A DNA stretch of 64,000 bases from Anolis sagrei (Eukaryota; Chordata; Lepidosauria; Squamata; Anolidae), in assembly GCF_037176765.1 (NCBI RefSeq), contig NC_090022.1:75517209-75581208 (forward strand), in the 5' to 3' direction. The notes beneath the pieces are model-generated. The model had not been told where the DNA came from. It saw only the letters and a list, made by a program, of their open reading frames with translations, and made no database searches. The position numbers were made by a program, and so were the translations under genes. Positions 55,704 through 64,000 of this stretch are shown here, one piece after another. Positions within the stretch are counted from its first letter, which is position 1, and each line of letters opens with the position of its first letter.

Positions 55704-55881
55704 CTGGCATGCGCAAACTTTGGCCCTCCAAGTGTTTTGGACTCCAACTCCCACAATTCCTAACAGCGCCTCTCCCCCCCCCCCTCCCCGGCTCAGTTGC
55801 TTAAGGAAAGTGTCTGAGGATGTTAGGAATTGAATTGTGGGAGTCCGAAACACTTGGAGGGCTGAATTTTGCCCATGCCTG
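55704..55881. mobile_element. Palindromic hAT-like MITE, family C, with target duplication
   Basis: A 178-bp element with ends ctggcatgcgcaaacttt and 'ttttgcccatgcctg'. It is flanked by CTCTAAAG at 55696-55703 and 55882-55889, which places family C among hAT-type elements with 8-bp duplications. Confidence 0.85.
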
Positions 55882-55895
55882 CTCTAAAGACAACA

Positions 55896-57124
55896 GGTGC
55901 ATCTACATCAGTGGTTCTCAACCTTTTTTTTACCACTTCACCAGGAACCACTTTGACCAGTGCCCACTTGACCAGGGACCATGGGCCACACATTGAAAAC
56001 CACCGATTGACACCAATGGTTCCCAACCTGTGGTCCGTGGACCAACAGTGGTCTACAAGAACTAAAATATGATCCGCAGTCTCACTGTTATTACACCGTT
56101 CCAATGAGCAACTAGTCTTATGAAACCCTCATTGTCAGCTCACAGCAGCCGTTCCCAATGAAGACACAGGACCTCGATCCATTATCAAAGAGAATCTTTA
56201 CTACTGGATACATGGACATATGAAAAGCCGAGATTGGCCAGCAGCCGCTGGTCTCTCTTTATATACACTCCCCCTCATTTGAAAGTACAATTCCCGCCAA
56301 ATGGAAAACCCCGTGCAATCTTCCTGCCATACTATAAACCGTTGTCTCCCAAGGTCGACAGCTGCAGAGTTCTGATCAAAGTCTTACGTCAGGACCCTAG
56401 TTTTCAGCGCCAATACTGAAGGCCTGGAAACTGGATCCTGACACCTCATACTGCCAATGCAACAGGGATGTCAGAAGGGGAGAGGCTGACTACTCACGAA
56501 AGGTATGTACAACAAGAAGTCTCCTGACTGCTGCTTCTCTTCTTTCTGTTTCATGTGGTACCTGGAAGCAGGGGTGCCTTGGTGTTTTCATTTTTATGTC
56601 TGTTTCTGGGGTTATTTGGGGTGCTGATCCAGAAAATTGCATTGGATAAACCACATCAGCTCTAGATTATTAAATATAGTTTTCTGGTCAAAGTGGTCTG
56701 GTCAAGAGGTCCCTGGTCAAAGTGTCCCTGGTCAAAAAAAAAAGGCTGGAAACCACTCATCTACACTGTACTGTGCGTGCGGTTGGATACCACTTTAACT
56801 GCCATGGCTCACTGTTATGGAATCCTGGGATTTGTAGTTTGGTGAAACACCAGCATTCTTTGGCAGGGAAAGCGAAAGACCTTGTAAAACTACAACTCCC
56901 AGCATTCCATAACATCACAGTGATGCCCAGTTGCATTCATTCTATAGTGTAGATCAGGGGTCAGGAACCTTCAGCCCTCCAGGTGTGGTGGACTTCAACT
57001 CCCACAATTCCTTGGGCCAAGGTAAGCCTTTGGGGCAAATGCTGAGCCTCAAGGAATTGTGGGAGTTGAACTCCACCACACCTGGAGGGCCGAAGGTTCC
57101 CCATGCCTGGTGTAGATGCACCCC
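55896..57124. mobile_element. MITE family B carrying two hAT insertions (three-element nest)
   Basis: Family B starts at 'ggtgcatctaca' and resumes at 56758 as 'catctacactgtactgtg', then ends 'gtgtagatgcacccc'. Insertion 1 (about 55909-56757, 850 bp, CAGTGGTTCTCAACC left end) is flanked by CATCTACA on both sides. Insertion 2 (family C, 56955-57109) is flanked by GTGTAGAT on both sides. No transposase frame is seen. Confidence 0.82.
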
Positions 57125-57257
57125 TTATTCCTATTTATTTTACAACATCCCCCTGGCATCATTTCTGTCACTGACCCAAGAAGGAGGCGAAGGGGAGATG
57201 AGAGATAAAAAGGATGTTTGATCTGCAAATAGGCCTTTGATGTCTGACATCTCTCAC

Positions 57258-57722
57258 GCATTCCATTATAGAAGATTTGCATAGTTAAAGCAGTGGTACT
57301 CCCTGTAGTAACTTATGGATGTGACCGCTGGACCATAAGGAAGGTTGAGAGAAGGAAAATAGACACTATTGAACTATGATATTGGGGGAAAATTCTGCAA
57401 GTGCCTTGGACCGCAAGAAGATCAAATCTGTCCATATGCCAGGAAATAATGCCTGGCTGTTCACTGGAGGGAAGGATACTAGAGGCAAAGATGAAGTACT
57501 TTGGCCACACAATGAGAAGACAGGAAACCTTGGAGAAGACAATAGTGCTAGGGAAAATGGAAGGAAAAAGGAAGAGGGGGCTGACCAAGGGATTGGATGG
57601 TATCCTTGAAGTGACTGGCTTGACCTTGAAGGAGCTGGGGGTGGCCACGGCTCTGGTATGGGCTGGTCCATGAGGTCTCAAAGAGTCGGAAAGGTCTGAA
57701 CGAATAAACAAACAAACAAAAA
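57258..57722 (+). repeat. RTE-BovB LINE 3' end
   Basis: It reads VVLPVVTYGCDRWTIRKVER, then VPWTARRSNLSI, CSLEGRILEAKMKYFGH and LEKTIVLGKMEGKRKRG, the BovB ORF C-terminus in order. It ends with 'caaagagtcggaaaggtctg' and an A/C-rich tail (aaacaaacaaac). Internal stops make it inactive. Confidence 0.92.
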
Positions 57723-57882
57723 TGCATTCCAGGAACTGATGCCATTTCAAGAAAAAAAAAAGAGAAGTCCTTATCTGTTAACACATTCATTCCGGTGACT
57801 AGTGTTTCTCCTTGAAAACCTGGGCATCCTAAAGACACACGTACACAAACATTAAGGAAAGGCGACCTCGTCTGATGCCTTG

Positions 57883-58095
57883 GGGGTGCATCTACACTCC
57901 TGTAGAACGAATGCAGTTTGACCCCACTTGAACCGCCCTGGCTCAGTGCTATGGAGATAGTGGGAGTTGTAGTTTTATAAGGTCTCTAGTTTTCTCTGCC
58001 CAAGAGGGCTGATGCCTCATCAAACTACAGCTCTTAGGATTCGACAGCATTGATCCACGTCCGTGAAAGTGGCGTCGAACTGTTTTCGTTCTACA
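57883..58095. mobile_element. MITE family B, complete-looking
   Basis: It runs from 'gggtgcatctacactcctgt' to 'ttctacagtgctcgagtcta' with inverted halves (ccctggctcagtgctatgg, 'aactacagctcttagg'). It ends about 170 bases before the UBA7 ISRE. Confidence 0.75.
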
Positions 58096-58199
58096 GTGCT
58101 CGAGTCTACACGGCCATTAAAAAGGGGGAGAAGCCACCCCGCATTTCCCCTCTGGGGCTGAGATCGAGGCAAGAACAGGCGCTCTCAAAACTAATAGTA

Positions 58200-58351
58200 T
58201 TCAACGTGTCTGCGAAAGGATCGTTTCTTGGTCCGTCCTCCTGAATTCCCGGAACAGCGGCGGCTTTTCCCTTTCACTTTCGTTCGGCTTTTAGGAGGTA
58301 GAGCCCGCCTTCGCTGGAGTCTCTTCACGCTGAAAGGAGCCCTGAGTTCAG
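58200..58351 (+). promoter_or_regulatory. UBA7: UBA7 promoter and probable non-coding first exon
   Basis: A modest CpG-rich stretch contains the ISRE at 58266-58281 and, downstream, a good donor (gttcag/gtgagg at 58352). A non-coding exon ending at 58351 would splice to the acceptor ggaccag just before the start codon at 60672. The start site is inferred to lie between the ISRE and the donor. Confidence 0.6.
58266..58281 (-). promoter_or_regulatory. Interferon-stimulated response element (triple GAAA)
   Basis: The minus strand reads GAAAGTGAAAGGGAAA, three GAAA cores at exact 2-base spacing. This matches the ISRE/IRF consensus GAAANNGAAA with one extra unit. Mammalian UBA7 is interferon-induced, so the site fits the gene call. 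Confidence 0.82.
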
Positions 58352-58596
58352 GTGAGGGACTTCTCTCTTTCCCCCCCCCCCCCCCCCCAGAAAATAGCAG
58401 TGCAAAAGGAAGGTCGCAGCCTGCTTTCTCGAGGTGTCCCTCCGTCCTCTTGTGCTTCCAGGCTTGGAGGATATAGTCCAGAACCTGGCTAGCCTCTGTC
58501 TCTCTTTAGTGCTAAACTGCATCCATCCTAACCCATCTCTTAGCCTCTTGGGTTTCTGAGCTTCCAGGGCAGCAGGGCTTCCCAAACTCTGGTCTT

Positions 58597-59007
58597 CCAG
58601 GGCTGTATCTACACTGTAGAATTAATAGGTTTAACACCAAGTTAGTTGCCATGATTCAATGCCATGGAATCCCAAAGTTTGTAGTTTGGTGGGGTGCCAG
58701 AATTCGTGGATGGAAAAGGCATGGGCAAACTTGGGCTTCAACTCCCAGAAGTCCCAGCCAGCTTACTGGCTGTTAGGAATTGTGGGCGCTGAAGTCCAAA
58801 ACATCTGGAGGACCAAAGTCTGCTGTTGCCTGGTGTAGGCGCACCCCAAGTGTTTTGGACTTCAGCTTCCAGATTCCCTGATCATTGGGCTGTTAGGAAT
58901 TGTGGGCGCTGAAGTCCAAAACATCTGGAGGACCAAAGTTTGCTGTTGCCTGGTGTAGGCGCACCCCAAGTGTTTTGGACTTCAGCTTCCAGATTCCCTG
59001 ATCATTG
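58597..59007. repeat. MITE B/C composite with a 120-bp tandem duplication
   Basis: Half of family B (ctgtatctacactgtagaat) is followed by family C-like halves. The unit 58768-58887 is repeated at 58888-59007 with about one or two substitutions, so the duplication is recent relative to the element. Family B's end sequence (gtgtaggcgcacccc) follows family C in both units. Confidence 0.82.
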
Positions 59008-59202
59008 GGCAAGGCAGATGAGGCCCCTTGGAGCTGAAGTTCACAACACTTGAAGAACTAAGTATTAGGTGATCACTGTTCTACAAACATCACCCTTATG
59101 AGTCAGGTTTAAATGCTAAACTGAATGGAGGGTTGTAGGTAGCAGTGGATAAGAGTGGATTCTGAATTTAAGCTGCAATCAGTATCAAAGTGTCCTTTTA
59201 CA

Positions 59203-59400
59203 TGGGGTGTTGTATGTTTTCCGAGCTGTATGGCCATTTTCTAGCACCATTTTCTCCTGACATTTTGCCTGCATCAGTGGCTGGCATCTTAAGAAGATCC
59301 TCCAAGGATGCAGGTGAAACGTCAGGAGAAAATGTGGCTAGAACACAGCCATATGGCCCGGAAACCAAACAATACCCCAGTGATTCTGGCTGTTAATGTT
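59203..59400. mobile_element. Palindromic element, family E
   Basis: Arms carry 'tatggccattttctagcacc' and, inverted, 'gctagaacacagccatatgg', around 'cttaagaagatcctccaagg'. It is diverged from the other copies. Confidence 0.65.
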
Positions 59401-59826
59401 GGAAATAGAAACCTTCTAAAAACCTCCTATACTAGTTATTTGTTGTGTATATAATTGTGATTGCCATATTGTATCTATATGATTTAGTATGCAGTTTTCT
59501 CTTAATTTTATGTTGTTTGAGGTTGTGGGAGGAACTAGAGACCGTGTGACCAGATCTGAGACTATTCGGACTGAGGCTCCATTTTAGAAATCAGTACAGT
59601 TAGAATTTGCATCAGAAGCAGTATAGTTTGGAAGGTATTCAGCACAGTATGCAATTGTCAGTGTTAGTGTAAAGTCAGTATATTGAGTCAATGTTCAGTA
59701 GTGTATTAGACTGAAGAGAGTATTAGTCTGTATACAACAAAGAAGAGACTAAAACAGAATACTTTAAAGAACTTAACTATTTAGCCTATCAACCAATAAG
59801 AAATGCACCTACAAGAAGTTTGTAAG

Positions 59827-60063
59827 TAGGTTGTTGTAGGTTTTTCGGGTTGTATGGCCTTGTTCTAGAAGCATTCTCTTCTGATGTTTCACCTGCATTT
59901 GTGGCAAGCATCCTCAGACGTTGCATCCTCACAGCCTCTGAGGATGCTTGCCACAGATGCAGGTGAAACATCAGGAGAGAATGCTTCTAGAACATGGCCA
60001 TACAACTCAAAAAACCTACAACAACCCAGTGATTCTGGCCATGAAAGCCTTCGACAATACAGT
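59827..60063. mobile_element. Palindromic element, family E
   Basis: Left arm 'ggttgttgtaggtttttcgg', right arm 'cctacaacaacccagtgatt', ending gaaagccttcgacaatac, with a centre of 'gacgttgcatcctcacagcc'. It has the fullest right end of the family in this window. Confidence 0.72.
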
Positions 60064-60671
60064 TTATAAATAAATCAACAATGTTACTTTTAACTAAGAC
60101 TACTTTTTTTGGTCTCTTGACAGCATTTATTTATTTATTTATTTACTGTATTTGTATAATACCTTTCTCAGCCAATTGGCGACTCAAGGCGGTTTCCAAC
60201 AAATCAGTATACATAAAAGATAATAGACAAAAAACATTGTCTAGAATCAATATATTTTATGGGAGAGTAGATATTTTTTGGACAACTGAAAAAGACTTCT
60301 GAAGATCTGCTATATATTTTGTGCATTGGCATATCTTTGTTCCTTACAGCTCAGAGAGATAACTAGGTATATTAGTCTAACAACTGAAAAGCCTAATTTG
60401 CCTTTCATGAATACTAGTGGATATTTAAGGAGAAGATGCAAATGAGTATTTAACTCTTCTCAGGAAGATCATACTTTACAAAAGGTTATGATAATTCAAA
60501 ATAGTGTGAATGCCAATTAATGTCTAAAAGGGTCATGCTTCCAAAAAGCTATGGAGATTCCTGGTTTTCCAAAAAGTAATGGTCTTTAAAAAGTCATGCG
60601 TTTCCAAAAGGGAAAGCCTTCGACAATACATTGTCCTTTTAACTCTTCTCCTTTTGATGGAAGGGACCAGA

Positions 60672-61926
60672 ATGAACACCTCTGAGAGCCTTCCTGAGAT
60701 CGACGAGGGACTGTACTCTCGCCAACTGTGAGTCTTACGTAAGGTCATGTGGAAGCAGGAGACATTCAGCTTGAGTTCAAAAATCACGTTGATTGGAATT
60801 GGTCAATAGTTTAATAGTCCAGGTTCAGTAACAAATGCAGGGAGCAATCCCTATGTTGAAGTGACACCTAGGTCTAGTGTGGTGTGGGGATTGGACTTGG
60901 ACTCTGGGAGACCAGGGTTTGGAACCCCCTCTCAGTCATGGAATGCCACTGTATGTCACACTCTCTAAGCCTAAGAGGAAGACAATGGTAAATATCTTTG
61001 AAATAAATCTTGCCAAGAAAACCTTGTGATGGTTTAACTTTAATGTTGCCATAAGTTAGAAACAACTCTACATGAATACTAAGGTACAAGGTAGTGGGGG
61101 CTGAAATAGGGTGAGAGCTGGGATTATTGGTTGGTAGGGAAACCACAAGGAAGCTTGAAAAGAAGACTGCTTTCAAAGATGCCAGGTGGAGGAGTGGCAT
61201 TGCACAGGCTTTAATGGAGAGGGGTTTGTTTGGTTACATGCTGCAAGTCACTTCTGGTGTGAGAGAATCAGCCATCTATGAAGACATTGGCCAGGGGACA
61301 CCTGGATGTGTTAGGATCCTACAAAAGAGGCTTTTCTCGTGTCCCTCAGCACCTCAATCAGTGGCTGAGACTAGATGAGAAACTCCCTCCTGGGCGCACA
61401 GAAGAGTGGATGACCTGGAAGATGCAGAATAGGCTGTGCTCGGGCACCACAAGATGCAGAGCTAACCTTATGAAATGGGGCTACAAAGTGGAGTCCACGA
61501 CATGTGAGTGCAGAGAAAAGTAAATAGCAGACCATCTACTACAATGCAACCTGAGCCCAGCCACATGCACAATGGAGGACCTTCTCACAGTGACACCAGA
61601 GGCACTCCAAGTGGCAGCTTCTGGTCAAAGAACATTTAGCACAATACCAAGTACTTTTTGAAAAGTTTGTTTGTGCTGTAAAATGCATTTTAACTGTATT
61701 CTCAACTTGCTTCAGACACAATAAATAAATAAAATGAAGAGGGGTGCCTTTCTTTAGGTATGCGCTGGGCCGTGAGGCCATGCAGAAGATGGCTCAAAAA
61801 GCTGTGCTAGTCTCTGGGATGCAGGGCCTCGGAGTAGAGATTGCCAAGAATGTGATCCTTGCAGGTGTGAAATCTGTCACTGTCCATGACCAGAACAAAA
61901 CCCAGTGGAGTGACCTCTCCTCACAG
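60672..61926 (+). CDS. UBA7: UBA7-like E1 ubiquitin-activating enzyme, first two coding exons (partial)
   Basis: E1 enzymes adenylate ubiquitin or a relative such as ISG15, bind it to a catalytic cysteine and pass it to an E2. Coding exons are 60672-60727 and 61758-61926, joined in mid-codon. The protein starts [20 protein letters not shown], then [38 protein letters not shown] and WSDLSSQ, the start of the inactive adenylation domain of canonical E1s. By eye it is closer to UBA1 in these 56 residues, but the short N-terminus without the UBA1 nuclear-localisation leader, the ISRE upstream and the 3p21-type neighbours favour UBA7, the ISG15 E1. UBA6 is a weaker alternative. The catalytic cysteine and about 900 further residues are beyond the window. 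Confidence 0.8.
60880..61085 (+). repeat. Sauria-type SINE
   Basis: The head 'gattggacttggactctggg' with a box B-like 'ggtttggaacccc' is followed by 'aggaagacaatggtaaat', 'cttgccaagaaaaccttgtg' and 'tgccataagttagaaacaac'. It lies in UBA7 coding intron 1. Confidence 0.85.
61200..61370 (+). repeat. tRNA-SINE related fragment
   Basis: 'gcaagtcacttctggtgtga', 'agacattggccaggggacac' and 'cttttctcgtgtccctcagc' resemble segments of the SINE at 32215-32431. It is fused to the LINE piece that follows. Confidence 0.55.
61370..61740 (+). repeat. Non-LTR retrotransposon 3' end
   Basis: The reading [17 protein letters not shown], then MKWGYK and a cysteine/histidine cluster (C.C...HLLQC), resembles the C-terminal region of a LINE ORF2; the clade is uncertain. 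It ends in (AATA)n at 61719-61736, about 20 bases before UBA7 coding exon 2. Confidence 0.6.
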
Positions 61927-62186
61927 GTATGCTGTTTAGAGGCTTTTAACATAACCCTAAATGACAAAGATGGTCAAGGTCAAGCTGAGTGGACACTAGG
62001 CCAGCTAAAGCTGCCTTAATTAAAACTTTTCCTAGCCAAGAGATATTGGAAGTGTGGACTATATCACCCTGGCTGAATTTGGTGATGACTCTGGTTGTGA
62101 CTACTATCAGTTAAATAGTACATCTACTCTGTGTTTTAGTCCAAAACTTCAAGATATAATAGAAAAGTTTAATTGGTAGTACATAC

Positions 62187-62467
62187 CAGGCATGTAGCCG
62201 GGGGGGGGGGGGGGCTTGAGGGGCTTCAGCCCCCCCGAAATTCTCATGGTGGTTCGCGAAAAGGCCTTACTGGTGCATTATTTAAACTGTTATGTTTATT
62301 CATATCATGATCTGATCACAATACTCAATATATCCCATATGCATGGGGGTATTGGGGTAACGATACAAAAGGTTTGCTACGGTAGACCCTCTTTCATTCA
62401 GACACAGCCCGCCCTGGAAACAAACTCAGCCCCCCTCCCCCGAATCGAAATCCTGGCTACGGGCCTG
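62187..62467. mobile_element. Non-autonomous hAT element, poly-G family
   Basis: A 281-bp element with ends CAGGCATGTAGCC and, inverted, CAGGCCCGTAGCC. It is flanked by perfect 8-bp duplications GTACATAC at 62179-62186 and 62468-62475. The interior has a G run after the left end and a C-rich block near the right end, as in the copy at 51736-52156. Confidence 0.92.
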
Positions 62468-63769
62468 GTACATACAGTCCCTTATTGGTTTCATCTCATG
62501 TTGCATGCTAAACAGACCAAACCCAGGAATTTTCTGAAAAAGCTAAACATTGTTGATTCATCAAACTTACCTGAAAATGTCCAGGATGTCAATCTAAGTG
62601 CAAATATAACATTGAATGAAAATTGATTTTAAACATGCATTCTAAATCACACTCATATGCCTACTCCTGAAAACCAATTGTTTGATTAGAAACTACCCCC
62701 AAAAATTGATGGATGAGATTTAAAATCTTAATAACATCTTCATTTTGATCCCATTCAGTAATGCCAAATCTGGTGATTCTGTGATCAACCATATGGTTTT
62801 GTGTAACATAATAGACATTTAAAATCATAATGTAAATACAGATGCTAGAAACATGGCCTCTGAATTTTCTAAATGGATATATGGGAACTAATGAAGATGC
62901 CCCAGATTGTGTCCAAGCTGTTCATATATACTGTATTCCTCTAATTCCTTACCCAACATTCCCTTATGATAACCTGGGCTAGGAATACAAGTTGTTTTTT
63001 AAAAGGTTTGTTGTGGGGAAGGTTGTTCTGAAATCTATACAGTAAATTATCCCAATTAAATAATAAATCATCTGAACACATGACAGATCCCAGCATATAC
63101 CTCACTAAACAATTACAGTTGGATAATTTGTGGGGAGTTAAACTGCTTTTATGGTTTATCATGAGATTTAAATATACCGTAGTTGCATAATTTGGGAAGT
63201 CTCATGAGTTAATTGTTGCTATCATTAAAACCAATTGAAAGAAGTTCTGTCTTGTTACTCTCTGAATTTCATAACAAGTCATTTTGAATTCATGTTAAAA
63301 GCCATTTAATACTATGGCACTTGATTTCTTCAGTCTTTCTAGCTGCAGGGAATATTTTTACAACATCTGTGCTAAAAATACAAAAAATGTGTGCTCCTCA
63401 AACTGAATCCACTAATGTGTTAAAAAGCATTTCTTGCATAGTTTTATTTTTTATTTATTTATGACATTTGTATCCTGCTTCAAGTGGAAGAGGCAGCTAA
63501 TCTTAATAAAACCCAGTTTTGTTATGGTGCTCTTTTCCCTGATGTGCTTTTAAGCTGTTTTGTCGAGCAATGTGAGCTTGCTTTAATATAAATGAATATA
63601 AGGGAATCCAATGGTATTTTTGAGCCTAATTGGGAAAATAAATTTTTTTAATGTGCCATCTGCACCCATTCCTTGAGATGTCAGACTTGTTTACAGTGAC
63701 ATATTATTATCTTTATTTATACCCTGCTTTTTCTCTCCATAAAGAGATGCAAAGCGGCTTACACATGGC

Positions 63770-64000
63770 TTGATTACGTCTCATTTGGATTATTGTAACA
63801 CACTCTATATGGGATTGCCTTTGGAAACAGTTCAGAAACTTCAGCGGGTCCAAAATGTTGTGGGCAGACTGCTAACAGCAACCAGTTATAGGGAGCATAT
63901 AACCCCTTGTTCAAACAGCTTCAATAACTACCAGCTTCAGTGGCTAATAATTACCTATACCTATAAAACTCAATATGGTTTAGGTCTGGTCCAAGCCAGA
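63770..64000 (+). repeat. L2-like LINE fragment (runs off window)
   Basis: It reads TLYMGLPLETVQKLQRVQNV, then GRLLTATSYREHITP, the same family as the minus-strand copy at 35176-35840. It is truncated by the window edge. Confidence 0.78.

Larger units (their letters stand above)
55451..58199. other. Repeat-filled interval between TCTA and UBA7 promoters
   Basis: The two promoters are divergent, about 2.8 kb apart, and the interval is nearly all mobile DNA: a family C MITE, a three-element nest, BovB and a family B MITE. No gene is seen. Confidence 0.75.
58352..60671 (+). other. UBA7: UBA7 5' intron
   Basis: It contains a C(17) run just after the donor, MITE B/C pieces with a 120-bp tandem duplication, two family E palindromes and a minus-strand LINE tail (60123-60260). 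A family E terminus (gaaagccttcgacaatac, 60612-60629) abuts the pyrimidine tract of the next exon. Confidence 0.65.
61927..64000 (+). other. UBA7: UBA7 intron to window end
   Basis: No further E1 exon is seen. It holds the poly-G hAT element (62187-62467), unidentified AT-rich DNA (62480-63690), a minus-strand LINE tail (about 63700-63770) and the start of an L2-like LINE. Confidence 0.6.

Overview
The window is nuclear DNA from a vertebrate, most probably a squamate reptile. The basis is six host genes with GT-AG introns, encoding proteins close to their human counterparts, in intronic and intergenic DNA crowded with repeats typical of squamates: Sauria-type tRNA SINEs, RTE-BovB, CR1, L2-like and L1 LINE pieces, and many short palindromic hAT-type MITEs. 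The species cannot be named from sequence alone.

Layout, left to right: (1) 1-13823, 3' end of RNF123 (+): a long intron, then the last three coding exons with the RING finger. (2) 15888-22733, complete GMPPB (-), nine coding exons, 360 aa. (3) 22734-23330, a CpG-rich shared promoter with three CCAAT boxes, a consensus X-box and an NRF1-like site. (4) 25111-29652, complete NICN1 (+), 217-220 aa. (5) 34631-43758, complete AMT (+), nine exons, 402 aa. (6) 45579-55241, complete TCTA (-), three exons, 111 aa, with a 9.2-kb first intron. (7) A CRE and an NRF1 site upstream of TCTA, then a block of nested transposons. (8) 58200 to the window end, start of an E1-like ubiquitin-activating enzyme gene, called UBA7 (+), with an ISRE in its promoter and two coding exons; the rest lies beyond the window.

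The genes are unrelated housekeeping or regulatory genes and not an operon: a ubiquitin ligase (RNF123), GDP-mannose synthesis (GMPPB), tubulin polyglutamylation (NICN1), mitochondrial glycine cleavage (AMT), a small membrane protein (TCTA) and probably ISG15 activation (UBA7). All belong to the region equivalent to human 3p21.31, but the order differs from human as I recall it: the NICN1-AMT-TCTA block abuts GMPPB directly, and UBA7 follows TCTA.

No prokaryotic-type system, CRISPR array, endogenous retrovirus or unknown host gene was found. The least ordinary signals are regulatory (triple-GAAA ISRE at UBA7; X-box at GMPPB/NICN1; palindromic CRE at TCTA) and mobile-element structure (one MITE family carrying a second hAT element at the same terminal site in several copies, a three-element nest, and poly-G hAT elements with 8-bp target duplications).
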